From positions 1 to 25,111 of IMG/VR virus record IMGVR_UViG_3300042323_000448: a stretch of 25,111 nt of DNA; one strand, given 5' to 3'. This document shows positions 1 through 7,504 of this stretch, piece after piece; positions within the stretch are counted from its first letter, which is position 1, and each line of letters opens with the position of its first letter. This stretch comes from a virus. A program made the translations under genes and the position numbers. Under the pieces are notes generated by a model that saw nothing but the letters and a program-made list of their open reading frames with translations, made no database searches and was not told where the DNA came from.

Positions 1-232
1 GCTAACTCCTGTCACGATTACAGTGAAAACAGATGGCTCTGGCATTGGCACTTACGCGTTAACCAGTGTATGTACGTTGTCATACCAAACAACTCCAGTG
101 TTAACTGTTACGTCGAATACGGCTACAGTCGTTGCAGGCGTAAGCCCTTCCGCGTCGTCTTTTACAAAACAAGCAGGCACGGCTGTAAATATACCCCCAG
201 CCACGAATGCGCAAACGCTGATTAACATATGA
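1..232 (+). CDS. C-terminal end of an unidentified phage protein (partial)
   Basis: The reading frame is open from the left edge (first full codon at 2) to the TGA at 230-232, so only the last 76 or so residues are visible. The GTG at 23 is in frame but has no convincing ribosome site, so I treat the gene as truncated by the window rather than starting there. The visible part is rich in Thr, Val, Ser and Ala and low in charge, as in beta-rich structural domains of phage virion proteins. Its stop overlaps the next start (ATGA, 229-232), which places both in one translationally coupled operon. No family is recognised. Confidence 0.6.
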   Translation, partial: LTPVTITVKTDGSGIGTYALTSVCTLSYQTTPVLTVTSNTATVVAGVSPSASSFTKQAGTAVNIPPATNAQTLINI

Positions 233-600
233 ACATATATGCATACATGAAGACAGACACAGGGGAGTACCCTGTGTTTGAGGGCGACTTGCGACTTCTT
301 TTCCCCGATATGGGTGACGTTTTCGTGTGCCCATCTGGATACGTGGCGGTCCATGACGTAGGTACTCCAGAGCCTCCTGAAGCAGACCACATGCTTATTG
401 AGCTACAGCCAGAGGACGCCGGGGGGCACTTTGCGCGAAGTTTCACGTCTAAGAAAATTGAACGACAACCGGCTCGGTCTTCTCAGACCATACCGTTTAC
501 ATTCAGTGCAAGACCAAAGGTGCTGGAAGACAAGAAACAAATTTTTCCAACTGAAGCTACGGGGCGCATTCAAGTGACTGTCCTCAAGGCAGACTCATAA
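229..600 (+). CDS. Hypothetical phage protein, 123 aa
   Basis: The protein starts at the ATG that overlaps the preceding stop (ATGA). A second in-frame ATG at 247 is possible; neither has a clear Shine-Dalgarno sequence, so coupling to the upstream gene probably drives initiation. The sequence is soluble-looking, acidic in the middle and basic around residues 65-85 (a SFTSKKIERQPARSS stretch). I see no membrane segment or catalytic motif. It sits between a probable structural gene end and two cupin genes in the virion half of the genome, so a minor virion or assembly role is possible but not shown. Confidence 0.7.
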   Translation: MNIYAYMKTDTGEYPVFEGDLRLLFPDMGDVFVCPSGYVAVHDVGTPEPPEADHMLIELQPEDAGGHFARSFTSKKIERQPARSSQTIPFTFSARPKVLEDKKQIFPTEATGRIQVTVLKADS

Positions 601-616
601 ATAAAGGAATTTTGCC

Positions 617-976
617 ATGGCGCAACCAGAAGTAAATATCGGCACCGTAGCCAACGTGTTTGTTCGCCAGATGCATTTTGCTGCATCGGGTGACCAAGAG
701 TTGGGGCACGGCCATCCGTACGACCACCTGACACTCCTTGCAAAAGGCCAGATGTCTGTGCTTATCGGTGACAAAGAAACCATGTTCACTGCCCCCAGCA
801 TGATCTACATTGAGGCGAACACGCAGCACACTCTGACGGCTGCCTCTGAAAACACCGTCGCGTACTGCATACATGCTTTGCGTGAGCCCACTGGCGACAT
901 TATTGCGCCAAACATGGTGCCGCAAGGCGCAGCGCTCTTTGAAGTATTGTCAGCGTTGACTACACGCGATGCGTAA
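617..976 (+). CDS. Cupin-domain protein, 119 aa
   Basis: A small single-domain beta-barrel protein of the cupin superfamily. The first cupin motif is visible as GHGHPYDHLTLLAKG (His31, His33, His37, Gly44); the usual Glu ligand position is occupied by Asp36/His37. The second motif follows near residues 60-71, with Pro60 and His71. Cupins use such His residues to bind a metal and act as dioxygenases, isomerases, sugar-binding or purely structural modules, so the reaction cannot be named. The start is supported by an AAAGGA site before ATG 617. Its stop lies inside the start of the next, also cupin-like, gene (8-nt overlap). Confidence 0.75.
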   Translation: MAQPEVNIGTVANVFVRQMHFAASGDQELGHGHPYDHLTLLAKGQMSVLIGDKETMFTAPSMIYIEANTQHTLTAASENTVAYCIHALREPTGDIIAPNMVPQGAALFEVLSALTTRDA

Positions 977-1505
977 AATTTTGCCTAGTGATGTGCCCGA
1001 GTTCTCTGACTTGGTGCATTTCACTGAGTGGTATTTGGCTGCGGGAATGCCCATTCTTTTGCCAGAAACATCAGAAGTTTTTCTGTCGGACGACGCCACG
1101 GCGACTTGCCTGTTTCGGCATGGGCGGTACCAGTTTGAGATGTACTTTATCCACCCAAACCCAGTCATACCAAGCCATGCACATCCGGGTGTAGAAAACA
1201 TCGAAGTACCAAGTACCGGCTGGGGTGACTTGACACACAGTATGCTGCAAAGCCGCGTCCAACGAGAAGGGCAAACACACGGTAGGGGTATCCGTGAACG
1301 GGCTGTCACTGCAGGTTTTGCGCTTTTCTCGGCACAAAGGTGGGACGAAGGCATCGAGATGTCTACTATTGGCGCACGCTGGAAAGGTTTTACGGCTGGC
1401 CCTAAACATGATGCTTTGATCCAGCGGTTTAACCCAGACTGCTACGCGTACACTGGATACGCGGATGTCACGCGTAGCAAACCTCTAGCCACTGCGGTCA
1501 TGTAG
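969..1505 (+). CDS. Putative cupin-like protein, 178 aa
   Basis: This gene begins within the last codons of the preceding cupin gene and is probably translated by coupling. Residues 70-76 read HAHPGVE, matching the HxHxxxE metal-ligand motif of cupin barrels, preceded by an aromatic beta-strand-like segment (FEMYFIHPNP). No second motif is obvious, and the C-terminal half has no recognised domain. The pairing with the previous cupin suggests the two act on the same substrate or form a mixed oligomer, but this is inference. A non-enzymatic virion role is equally possible given the structural genes downstream. Confidence 0.6.
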   Translation: MRKILPSDVPEFSDLVHFTEWYLAAGMPILLPETSEVFLSDDATATCLFRHGRYQFEMYFIHPNPVIPSHAHPGVENIEVPSTGWGDLTHSMLQSRVQREGQTHGRGIRERAVTAGFALFSAQRWDEGIEMSTIGARWKGFTAGPKHDALIQRFNPDCYAYTGYADVTRSKPLATAVM

Positions 1506-1667
1506 AGGTGTTCAGTGCAGTTTGTAGTCTAAAATAATGTTTGCTGAACTCACCGCCAATGCCGACTTTGTGACAACCAAAGTTGTTGGGGGTAGACCAC
1601 GTAGCTGTGGCGCAAAACCTCTGCGCGTGATAAATTCGTTCAGTACCACACTTAGCTAGGGCGCATC
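1506..1667 (+). other. Intergenic region with small inverted repeats
   Basis: This is the longest non-coding gap in the virion half (162 bp) and lies in front of the 669-aa gene. It holds several short inverted repeats: ACTTTG/CAAAGT (1565-1570 with 1578-1583), the alternative ACAAC/GTTGT (1573-1577 with 1582-1586), CCAC/GTGG (1597-1610) and GCGCA/TGCGC (1610-1626). None is followed by a T-run, so I see no intrinsic terminator. A TAAAAT sequence at 1530-1535 resembles a -10 box but lacks a good -35 partner. It is the most likely place in this half for a promoter or leader RNA, but no site can be fixed. Confidence 0.4.
1537..1659 (+). CDS. Possible small protein, 40 aa (doubtful)
   Basis: An open frame runs from ATG 1537 to TAG 1659 and nearly fills the gap between the cupin-like gene and the 669-aa gene, ending 8 nt before the next ATG. 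The product would be basic and Thr/Val/Arg-rich, with one Cys, and resembles nothing I know. There is no Shine-Dalgarno sequence before the ATG, and the same bases form several small inverted repeats. It may equally be a chance frame in a regulatory leader. Confidence 0.25.
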   Translation: MFAELTANADFVTTKVVGGRPRSCGAKPLRVINSFSTTLS

Positions 1668-3677
1668 ATGGCAGCAGTCAACATCAAAGCATTTCGCGGA
1701 ACTATACCGCGCATCAGCTCTCGGCTGCTGCAGCCTAACCAAGCCAAAGTCGCGGACAACTGCAAGCTGACGTCTGGCAATCTGGAGCCACTCAAGGGTC
1801 CACAGCTGGTTCATACATCACTGCTAAATAACGTCGAGACGGCATACTACTGGCGAGCTGTCATTGACAGCCGTCCGCAGGACAACTGGCTCGTGTGGAA
1901 CTCTGACGTCGACGTCGTCAAATCACTGATACCCAACGACCCTCTGCAGCGTATCTACTTCAGCAGCGATGACTTTGAGCCTCGCATGACGACGTACACG
2001 CTGGCCATAAATTCTCTGCCGTACCCTACGGCTTGGTACGCTCTTGGCGTGTTTGCGCCTACTACTGCGCTCACAGTTTCGTCTTCCGGGGGCTCCGGTA
2101 CGCTTGAGTCACGCTCGTATGTGTACACATACGTGACTTCTCTTGGTGAAGAGTCGCCTCCATCTCCACCATCAGCGCTTGTATCTGGGTACCCCAATGG
2201 AACTTGGAGTATTTCCGGCATGCAGGTCGCGCCTGCTAATACGGGCACTGTTACCGCTGCTACTTCCATCACCGGCGAGCAAGTCCGCGTTACGCTCAAT
2301 AGCACGTTTGGCCTTTCCCAGTTTGACACCATCACGTTTTCTAGCGTTGGTGGGATGACCGACCTGAACGGCACCTTCCGCATCCAGTCTCTTGGCCCAA
2401 CAGCTAACACGCTTATCGTCAACCTGAACACAGCACAGACCTACACATCTGGTGGAAGTTGGAGCAAAGCTGCTCCACACAACACTGTCAGCATGGTCAA
2501 GCGAATCTACCGCACGGTTGGTACCGGTGGTACGTTTCTGTATGTCGGCGAAGTGGCAGTGTCCACCACGACTTTTACCGACACCGTAGTCGCCGCCAAC
2601 TTGGGTGAAGAGTTGCCCACGGCAGATTCGTTGATCCCACCGAAAAACTTGGTGTCGTTGACGAGTTTGCCGAACGGCTGCTTGGTTGGTATCTCCGGCA
2701 ACGAGCTGTGCTTCAGCGACCCGTACGTCCCATATTCTTGGCCAATTCGCAACCGATACGCATTTGCTGGCGTGGGGGTAGAGTTGACCCCTGCCGGCAA
2801 CTCGGTGATTGTGCTGACTGACAGCTATCCAATTTTGTTTACTGGCTCTGATCCAGAGGCCATGTCGCCCTCGACTATGCCAACATATGCTCCATGCGCT
2901 GCCAAGCGCGGTGTCGTCGATATAGGCGGCGGATGCATGTACCCAAGCTATGACGGCTTGTGGCTGGCTGCGCCCGGGCGTGTTGAGAAGATAACGTCCA
3001 AGCTGTACCGTGAAGAAGAGTGGCGTTACCTTAACCCCGCGTCTTTCGTTGCTAGTTTTGCAGACGGGCAGTACTACGCTAAGTACGATGACAACGGCTC
3101 ATCGTTCATCTGGGTCTTCGATACAGCTGAAAACGACAGCGTCGTCCGTGTAGAGCAGGATGCTACCCACCTTTTGCGTAACGAAACCGACGGTGAACTT
3201 TACATCGCCAACGGCAGAAGCGTGTACAAGTGGGACAGCAGCGTCAACACACGATACACATCGGACTGGGTCAGCTCCGAGATTCAAACACCGCGCCCGC
3301 TCAGTTTTGCCGTAGCGCAAGTGCATGCTGCGTACGGGTCCGTGCCCCCTCCAGACAATACGGCTCTGGAGTATAACCAGTCGATCATCGGTAACGTGGA
3401 TGCAGTAGGCGGTAGCATCAATGCAAACTCCGGGTTGGAGCTGGAGATCAATGGCTCCAACTTGCGTCTCGTCACGCAAGAGACTTCCGCCCTCGTGCAA
3501 TTCACCTTGTATTCCAACGGACAACCAATCTTTGTCACGACGGTAGATTCCTCCAAACCATTCCGCCTGCCAGCTGGCTTATCTGAGGTGTATCAGGTGG
3601 GGCTTACTACGTCGATCCCGATCTACAACGTGACCATTGCTGAATCGGCTAACGAACTGTCGCAGGCCTCCTTATGA
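1668..3677 (+). CDS. Phage virion protein, 669 aa (tail/stabilisation-type)
   Basis: A large, mostly beta-rich protein. The N-terminus (residues about 1-45, with VADNCKLTSGNLEPLKGP) resembles the opening of many podovirus tail or head-tail stabilisation proteins, from memory and without a search. Around residues 145-170 a segment (SYVYTYVTSLGEESPPSPPS) looks like the start of an Ig/fibronectin-like domain. Repeated Gly-Asp and aromatic strands after residue 330 would suit a beta-propeller or receptor-interacting body. There is no signal peptide, as expected for a virion protein assembled in the cytoplasm. The start is backed by an AGGG site before ATG 1668. The stop overlaps the next start (ATGA). 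Tail tube, tail hub and DNA-stabilisation protein are all open options. Confidence 0.7.
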   Translation: MAAVNIKAFRGTIPRISSRLLQPNQAKVADNCKLTSGNLEPLKGPQLVHTSLLNNVETAYYWRAVIDSRPQDNWLVWNSDVDVVKSLIPNDPLQRIYFSSDDFEPRMTTYTLAINSLPYPTAWYALGVFAPTTALTVSSSGGSGTLESRSYVYTYVTSLGEESPPSPPSALVSGYPNGTWSISGMQVAPANTGTVTAATSITGEQVRVTLNSTFGLSQFDTITFSSVGGMTDLNGTFRIQSLGPTANTLIVNLNTAQTYTSGGSWSKAAPHNTVSMVKRIYRTVGTGGTFLYVGEVAVSTTTFTDTVVAANLGEELPTADSLIPPKNLVSLTSLPNGCLVGISGNELCFSDPYVPYSWPIRNRYAFAGVGVELTPAGNSVIVLTDSYPILFTGSDPEAMSPSTMPTYAPCAAKRGVVDIGGGCMYPSYDGLWLAAPGRVEKITSKLYREEEWRYLNPASFVASFADGQYYAKYDDNGSSFIWVFDTAENDSVVRVEQDATHLLRNETDGELYIANGRSVYKWDSSVNTRYTSDWVSSEIQTPRPLSFAVAQVHAAYGSVPPPDNTALEYNQSIIGNVDAVGGSINANSGLELEINGSNLRLVTQETSALVQFTLYSNGQPIFVTTVDSSKPFRLPAGLSEVYQVGLTTSIPIYNVTIAESANELSQASL

Positions 3678-3868
3678 CAAAAGCTGCTATCCCCGTCGTC
3701 AACTCTGGCCAGTTTGACATCGACCAATTTGCATCTGCTGTCAAGCAGAACATGGACGCCATGACGGGACAGGCCAGAAACGTGACCCGCCTGCAGCCGC
3801 TACCCGCCACCGCCACGCTGGCCGAAGTGATCGCCCAGCTCAACGCTGTTGTGGATAGATTGCAGTAG
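3674..3868 (+). CDS. Small phage protein, 64 aa
   Basis: Translationally coupled to the virion gene before it (ATGA overlap at 3674-3677). The protein is short and mostly helical, ending in an amphipathic helix (LAEVIAQLNAVVDRL) that could form a small coiled-coil bundle. Small helical proteins of this kind often sit beside tail genes as assembly or connector components, but no family is recognised. Confidence 0.65.
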   Translation: MTKAAIPVVNSGQFDIDQFASAVKQNMDAMTGQARNVTRLQPLPATATLAEVIAQLNAVVDRLQ

Positions 3869-3887
3869 ATCGGCCATAATACGCACT

Positions 3888-4766
3888 ATGGAACTTGAAC
3901 TCGTAGAGCAGTCGGCAGTGGACTCCTGCTACCCTGATGGGGTGCCGGAAGGATTCCCCATTGACTTGTTCGAGCCGATCAACGGCCCAGAGCTGGTCAT
4001 CCGCGAGGCCAAGCTGCGCAATAAGATCGACGCCTTGCAGGCGCTTATGCTGCAGCAGCCACAAGCTGACACGCCCGTGCGCAACGTATTCTCTGGCGGC
4101 GTCTACGCCCGCGAGCTGTTCATCCCCAAGGGGACTTTGCTGGTGGGCAAGCTGCACATGACTGAGCACCTGAACATCTGCATGCAGGGCGACCTCACAT
4201 TCATGACGGCAGACGGGCCTAAGCGTATCAAGGCTCCGGCCATGTTTTCGTCCCCCGCTGGCACGAAGAAGTTAGCGTACGCCAACGAAGATTCGATCTG
4301 GATCAATGTGCACCCTGACTTGGGCCTTGAGCCTGACCAGATCATTGATGCCATCACAGTGAACACATTCGCTGAATACGAGAAACTTGTCGCCCACGCC
4401 AGCTTCAAAGACACCATTGCTGCGTTTGGGTTGGACGAAGAGACCGTACGTACCGTGTCCGTCGACGAGTCTACGCTGGACAGAACTCCACTAGACGGCG
4501 TTGAGGTGCGCGAGTCCGCTATTGAAGGGTCAGGCTTGTTTTCCTTGCGCGGGTTCAGCGCAGGTGAGAAAATCTGCGTCGCGCTTGTGGACGACAAACG
4601 GTCTCTGGCTGGCAGGTATTCCAACCATTCGCCCACGCCCAACTGCAATTTTTCTGTCGTCGATGGTGCACTGTGGCTTGTGGCAGGGCGCGAGATCGAG
4701 CCTGACGAGGAACTTACCACCAATTACGGTGATACATTGACCCTTATCCAAGGGTTGGGGAGCTGA
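3888..4766 (+). CDS. Cupin-SET fusion: putative protein-lysine methyltransferase, 292 aa
   Basis: Two domains are visible. Residues about 66-145 form a cupin-like barrel (His90, His94 and Gly101 in HMTEHLNICMQG, later His142). Residues about 203-282 carry the core motifs of the SET fold: the S-adenosylmethionine-binding GSGLF (214-218), NHSPTPNC (246-253, matching NHSxxPNC), and a C-terminal EELTTNYG with the expected catalytic Tyr280. SET enzymes move a methyl group from S-adenosylmethionine to lysine side chains. The domain here is very compact: the SET-I insert between the GxG and NHS motifs is almost absent and there is no cysteine-rich pre- or post-SET. The start is placed at ATG 3888; an in-frame TTG at 3849 would overlap the previous gene. 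Neither has a clear ribosome site. The target is unknown; a virion protein or a host protein are both possible. Confidence 0.75.
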   Translation: MELELVEQSAVDSCYPDGVPEGFPIDLFEPINGPELVIREAKLRNKIDALQALMLQQPQADTPVRNVFSGGVYARELFIPKGTLLVGKLHMTEHLNICMQGDLTFMTADGPKRIKAPAMFSSPAGTKKLAYANEDSIWINVHPDLGLEPDQIIDAITVNTFAEYEKLVAHASFKDTIAAFGLDEETVRTVSVDESTLDRTPLDGVEVRESAIEGSGLFSLRGFSAGEKICVALVDDKRSLAGRYSNHSPTPNCNFSVVDGALWLVAGREIEPDEELTTNYGDTLTLIQGLGS

Positions 4767-4768
4767 TT

Positions 4769-5710
4769 ATGAGTGCTGTTGTTGGTGCAATTGCTGTCGG
4801 TGGCGGTCTTGCTATGGGACTTGGCGGAGCTGCGCTTATTGGTGCTGGCGTGGCTGGCGTGGCTGGTGGCATGATGATGCAAGAGGGGCGCGAAAACGCC
4901 GCTGAAGCTCAGGCTGCACAAGAACGCGCCGCTGCTGGTTTGGCCTCGTCGTCTGACTACGCAGCTAAGTTGTCGTATAACTTGGGCCAAGATCAACTGG
5001 CTTTCGAGAAACAGCAGTACGCTGAGATGAAGCCGTTGGCACGACAAGTTTCTGCGTCTCAAATCGCAGCGCAAGACGAGCAAATGCGGCAAGGGCGCGA
5101 CTACTACAACTACCAGACTAACACGTTCCGCCCGCTTGAGCAGGGTCTGGTTTCACAAGTCCAACAGTTTGACACTGAGGGTTACCGTGAGCAGCTGGCC
5201 TCGCAGGCTGCAGCAGACGTTTCGCGTGCATTCGGTGTGGCGCAGGGCATGACCACTCGTGATCAAGCTCGTCGTGGTGTTGGCCCCGGCTCAGGCAACG
5301 CCTTGGCCATGAACAACCAGAACGCTTTGGCGCTGGCTTCTGCCCGCGCAGGCGCGGCTACAGGTGCACGCAATCAGGCTGAGCAGCTCGGCTACGCCCG
5401 CAAGCTGGATGTCACAGGTCTTGGCCGTGGTCTGGCTGGAGCGTCTACTGCAGCGTACGGTGCAGCAACAACCGCTGGCACCGCTGGCTTGAACTCTGCC
5501 ATGGCACCGGGTGCTCAGTACTCCGCAGGCGCAAACCGCGCAGCTGGCGTTATGACCACTGGCGCAGGACAACAAATTTCTGGGTACAGCTCACTGTACG
5601 GCGGCGCGACAAGCCTTGCCTCCGCTGCAATGCAGGAACAAGCAGGCATGACTGGCTCTCTGCTCGGCATGGCCGGAACTTTGGGCGCTGGCTACCTCGG
5701 CAGAAAATAA
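4769..5710 (+). CDS. Putative internal virion (ejection) protein, 313 aa, T7 gp14-like position
   Basis: The N-terminus (residues 2-37) is an unbroken Gly/Ala/Val/Met-rich hydrophobic stretch able to enter a membrane. A Gln/Ala-rich helical region (about 38-165) and a low-complexity Ala/Gly/Thr/Ser half follow. This composition is typical of small ejection proteins that leave the capsid ahead of the DNA and insert into the host envelope (T7 gp14, P22 gp7 type). It is followed by two larger Ala/Gln-rich proteins, the same size order as T7 gp14, gp15 and gp16. Assignment rests on composition and order, not on a recognisable domain. The ribosome site GGGGAG overlaps the end of the SET gene, 2 nt away. 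Confidence 0.65.
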   Translation: MSAVVGAIAVGGGLAMGLGGAALIGAGVAGVAGGMMMQEGRENAAEAQAAQERAAAGLASSSDYAAKLSYNLGQDQLAFEKQQYAEMKPLARQVSASQIAAQDEQMRQGRDYYNYQTNTFRPLEQGLVSQVQQFDTEGYREQLASQAAADVSRAFGVAQGMTTRDQARRGVGPGSGNALAMNNQNALALASARAGAATGARNQAEQLGYARKLDVTGLGRGLAGASTAAYGAATTAGTAGLNSAMAPGAQYSAGANRAAGVMTTGAGQQISGYSSLYGGATSLASAAMQEQAGMTGSLLGMAGTLGAGYLGRK

Positions 5711-5721
5711 GGAGTACTGAT

Positions 5722-7491
5722 ATGGCAAGCGCATTCGCACAGGGCATGGAGTCTGGAACACGACTCGCCAAAAGCTGGTTGGACACGTACAACCAAACCG
5801 AAGAGAAAACACGCAAGCGTCGCGCTGCTGAGGAAATCGCTGCAGCTGGTACCACCAGCCTTGCAGAACTCCCAGAGCAGCCACGTGTGTACACCCCCGA
5901 AGCTCCTGTCGCCCCTGCCGCTCCCGCGCTCGGTACTGGCGCATACGGCACAGAAGAAGACTACACGAGCATCCAGCCTCAAGGCTTGGTGCGTCCTCAG
6001 CCTGCCGCCCCTGCGGCGACACCACCGGGCACTGGGTTTGCTCGCGGGTACACAGCTGATCAGACTCAGGCCGTGCGCTCTGCGTACGCCACAGGCGGCG
6101 CTCCCGCTGCCGAGCGAGCAGCGACTGCTCAAGGCGTCCCCACACAAGGGCTCACGCGCCCAATCCCCATGTCGCAGCAGCTTGCCCGTCAGGCTGACAT
6201 CTACGCACGCAACGGGTTGACAGATCAGGCCGAGCAGTACCGCCTGAAGGCATACGACGTCAGTCGCCAAGAGGAACAGGATGCACGTACCCGGGAAGCC
6301 GACGCTCGCACCAAAGCCGATTACGAGCAGAAGCAAAACACCAACAACGCTGCCCAGTGGATGGCCGAGCAGATCAGCTCAGGCCGCACTGCAGACATGA
6401 CTCTGATCGCTGAAGCGCAGACAAAGTTCAAGGGCAACTACGACACGCTCTTGTCCACCACTGCTAACGTGTTGGGTATTACCGACAAGATCGCGAAGCA
6501 GAAGACAGACCAACTGGTAAACCAGATCAATGAAGCTGTGCTGGGCGGTGAAGCATCGTTCAACAAGTTGTTGGGGTCGTTTGCTGACCCGAACAAAGAG
6601 GACGACATCACCCCCAAGCTGATGCAAGTCAAGGGCGGCGTGCAGGTCATGTATGGCAACAAGCCAATGAGCCCAGTGTTCACTGGCGCTGACGGCATTT
6701 CTCCTCTGCAACAAGCTGGCGCGTTCTACATCAACACCGCACAGGGCAAACCGTTTGAGACCGCTATCCAGATGCAGAACCTCGCAAAGGGTGCGGCTGC
6801 TATTAAGGCTTCTGAAGCGACTACTAATGCGTCTAATGCTACAGTTGGGTTGCGTAATGCCCAGATCGGGCAAATCAAAGAGGGCAGTAAAAACGCAACC
6901 GAACGTGCAGACATTGTTGATAAATTTGAAGCGCTCACACCGGAAGAGCAAGCTGGTCCAAAAGGTCAAGGTCTCATTAAGCAGTTCAACCTGCTCAACG
7001 TAAAAGCCGGTGGTCAGGTGTCGCTTGGCGCAGCCCCTAAAACCGCTGGCCCTGTCAAAATGGATGATCTCGATAAAGAGAACTTGCGTGCGTACCGCGA
7101 CTGGGAGAAAGACCCACGTAACGCTAAGCTGCCGCAAGGGCAGAAAGACGCTTACGCTGCACGTCTTGGGGTCACAGAGTTTATCAATCGCGCTGCTGCT
7201 GGCCCGCAAACTGGTGTGGGCTCGAACCCGTACGCTGCACCACAGCAGGGCGTGGACACTACTCGCGCTCCAACTCCTGCTGCCCCTGCTGCCGCTCCTG
7301 CTCCGATGGCACTGAGCACAGAAAATACGAAGATACTAAACCGTGCCGGAAACACAGGCTACAACGTACAATTGCCAGACGGCACGACACAAGTGATGTC
7401 GATCTCGCAGCTCAACAAGCTGGGTTATCAGTTCCCTAGTGGCACTGGACTTCAGCGAGCATGGTACGAAGATTTGCTGCCACGTCGCTGA
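5722..7491 (+). CDS. Putative internal virion (ejection) protein, 589 aa, T7 gp15-like position
   Basis: A long, mostly helical, Ala/Gln/Lys-rich protein with a strong AAGGAG ribosome site. Residues about 50-110 and 500-535 are Pro/Ala-rich linkers. Residues about 150-220 are highly charged helix (many Glu, Arg, Lys, Gln), and a folded-looking C-terminal segment (about 540-589, with YNVQLPDGTTQVMSISQLNKLG) closes the protein. No catalytic motif is seen. By place between a membrane-type small protein and a giant protein it is the natural counterpart of the middle ejection protein of podoviruses. It could also be a scaffold-like or tail-associated helical protein. Confidence 0.6.
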   Translation: MASAFAQGMESGTRLAKSWLDTYNQTEEKTRKRRAAEEIAAAGTTSLAELPEQPRVYTPEAPVAPAAPALGTGAYGTEEDYTSIQPQGLVRPQPAAPAATPPGTGFARGYTADQTQAVRSAYATGGAPAAERAATAQGVPTQGLTRPIPMSQQLARQADIYARNGLTDQAEQYRLKAYDVSRQEEQDARTREADARTKADYEQKQNTNNAAQWMAEQISSGRTADMTLIAEAQTKFKGNYDTLLSTTANVLGITDKIAKQKTDQLVNQINEAVLGGEASFNKLLGSFADPNKEDDITPKLMQVKGGVQVMYGNKPMSPVFTGADGISPLQQAGAFYINTAQGKPFETAIQMQNLAKGAAAIKASEATTNASNATVGLRNAQIGQIKEGSKNATERADIVDKFEALTPEEQAGPKGQGLIKQFNLLNVKAGGQVSLGAAPKTAGPVKMDDLDKENLRAYRDWEKDPRNAKLPQGQKDAYAARLGVTEFINRAAAGPQTGVGSNPYAAPQQGVDTTRAPTPAAPAAAPAPMALSTENTKILNRAGNTGYNVQLPDGTTQVMSISQLNKLGYQFPSGTGLQRAWYEDLLPRR

Positions 7492-7504
7492 ACACGGAGT
7501 AAAA

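Noticed and set aside
1537-1626. Stem-rich region considered as a tRNA or structured RNA gene
   Set aside because: The stems do not form a cloverleaf and there is no T-loop GTTCxA box or acceptor stem. Only short independent hairpins are present.
3849-3887. Upstream TTG start giving the SET protein 13 more residues
   Set aside because: The extension overlaps the end of the preceding gene, lacks a ribosome site and adds unrelated residues; the ATG at 3888 is preferred.
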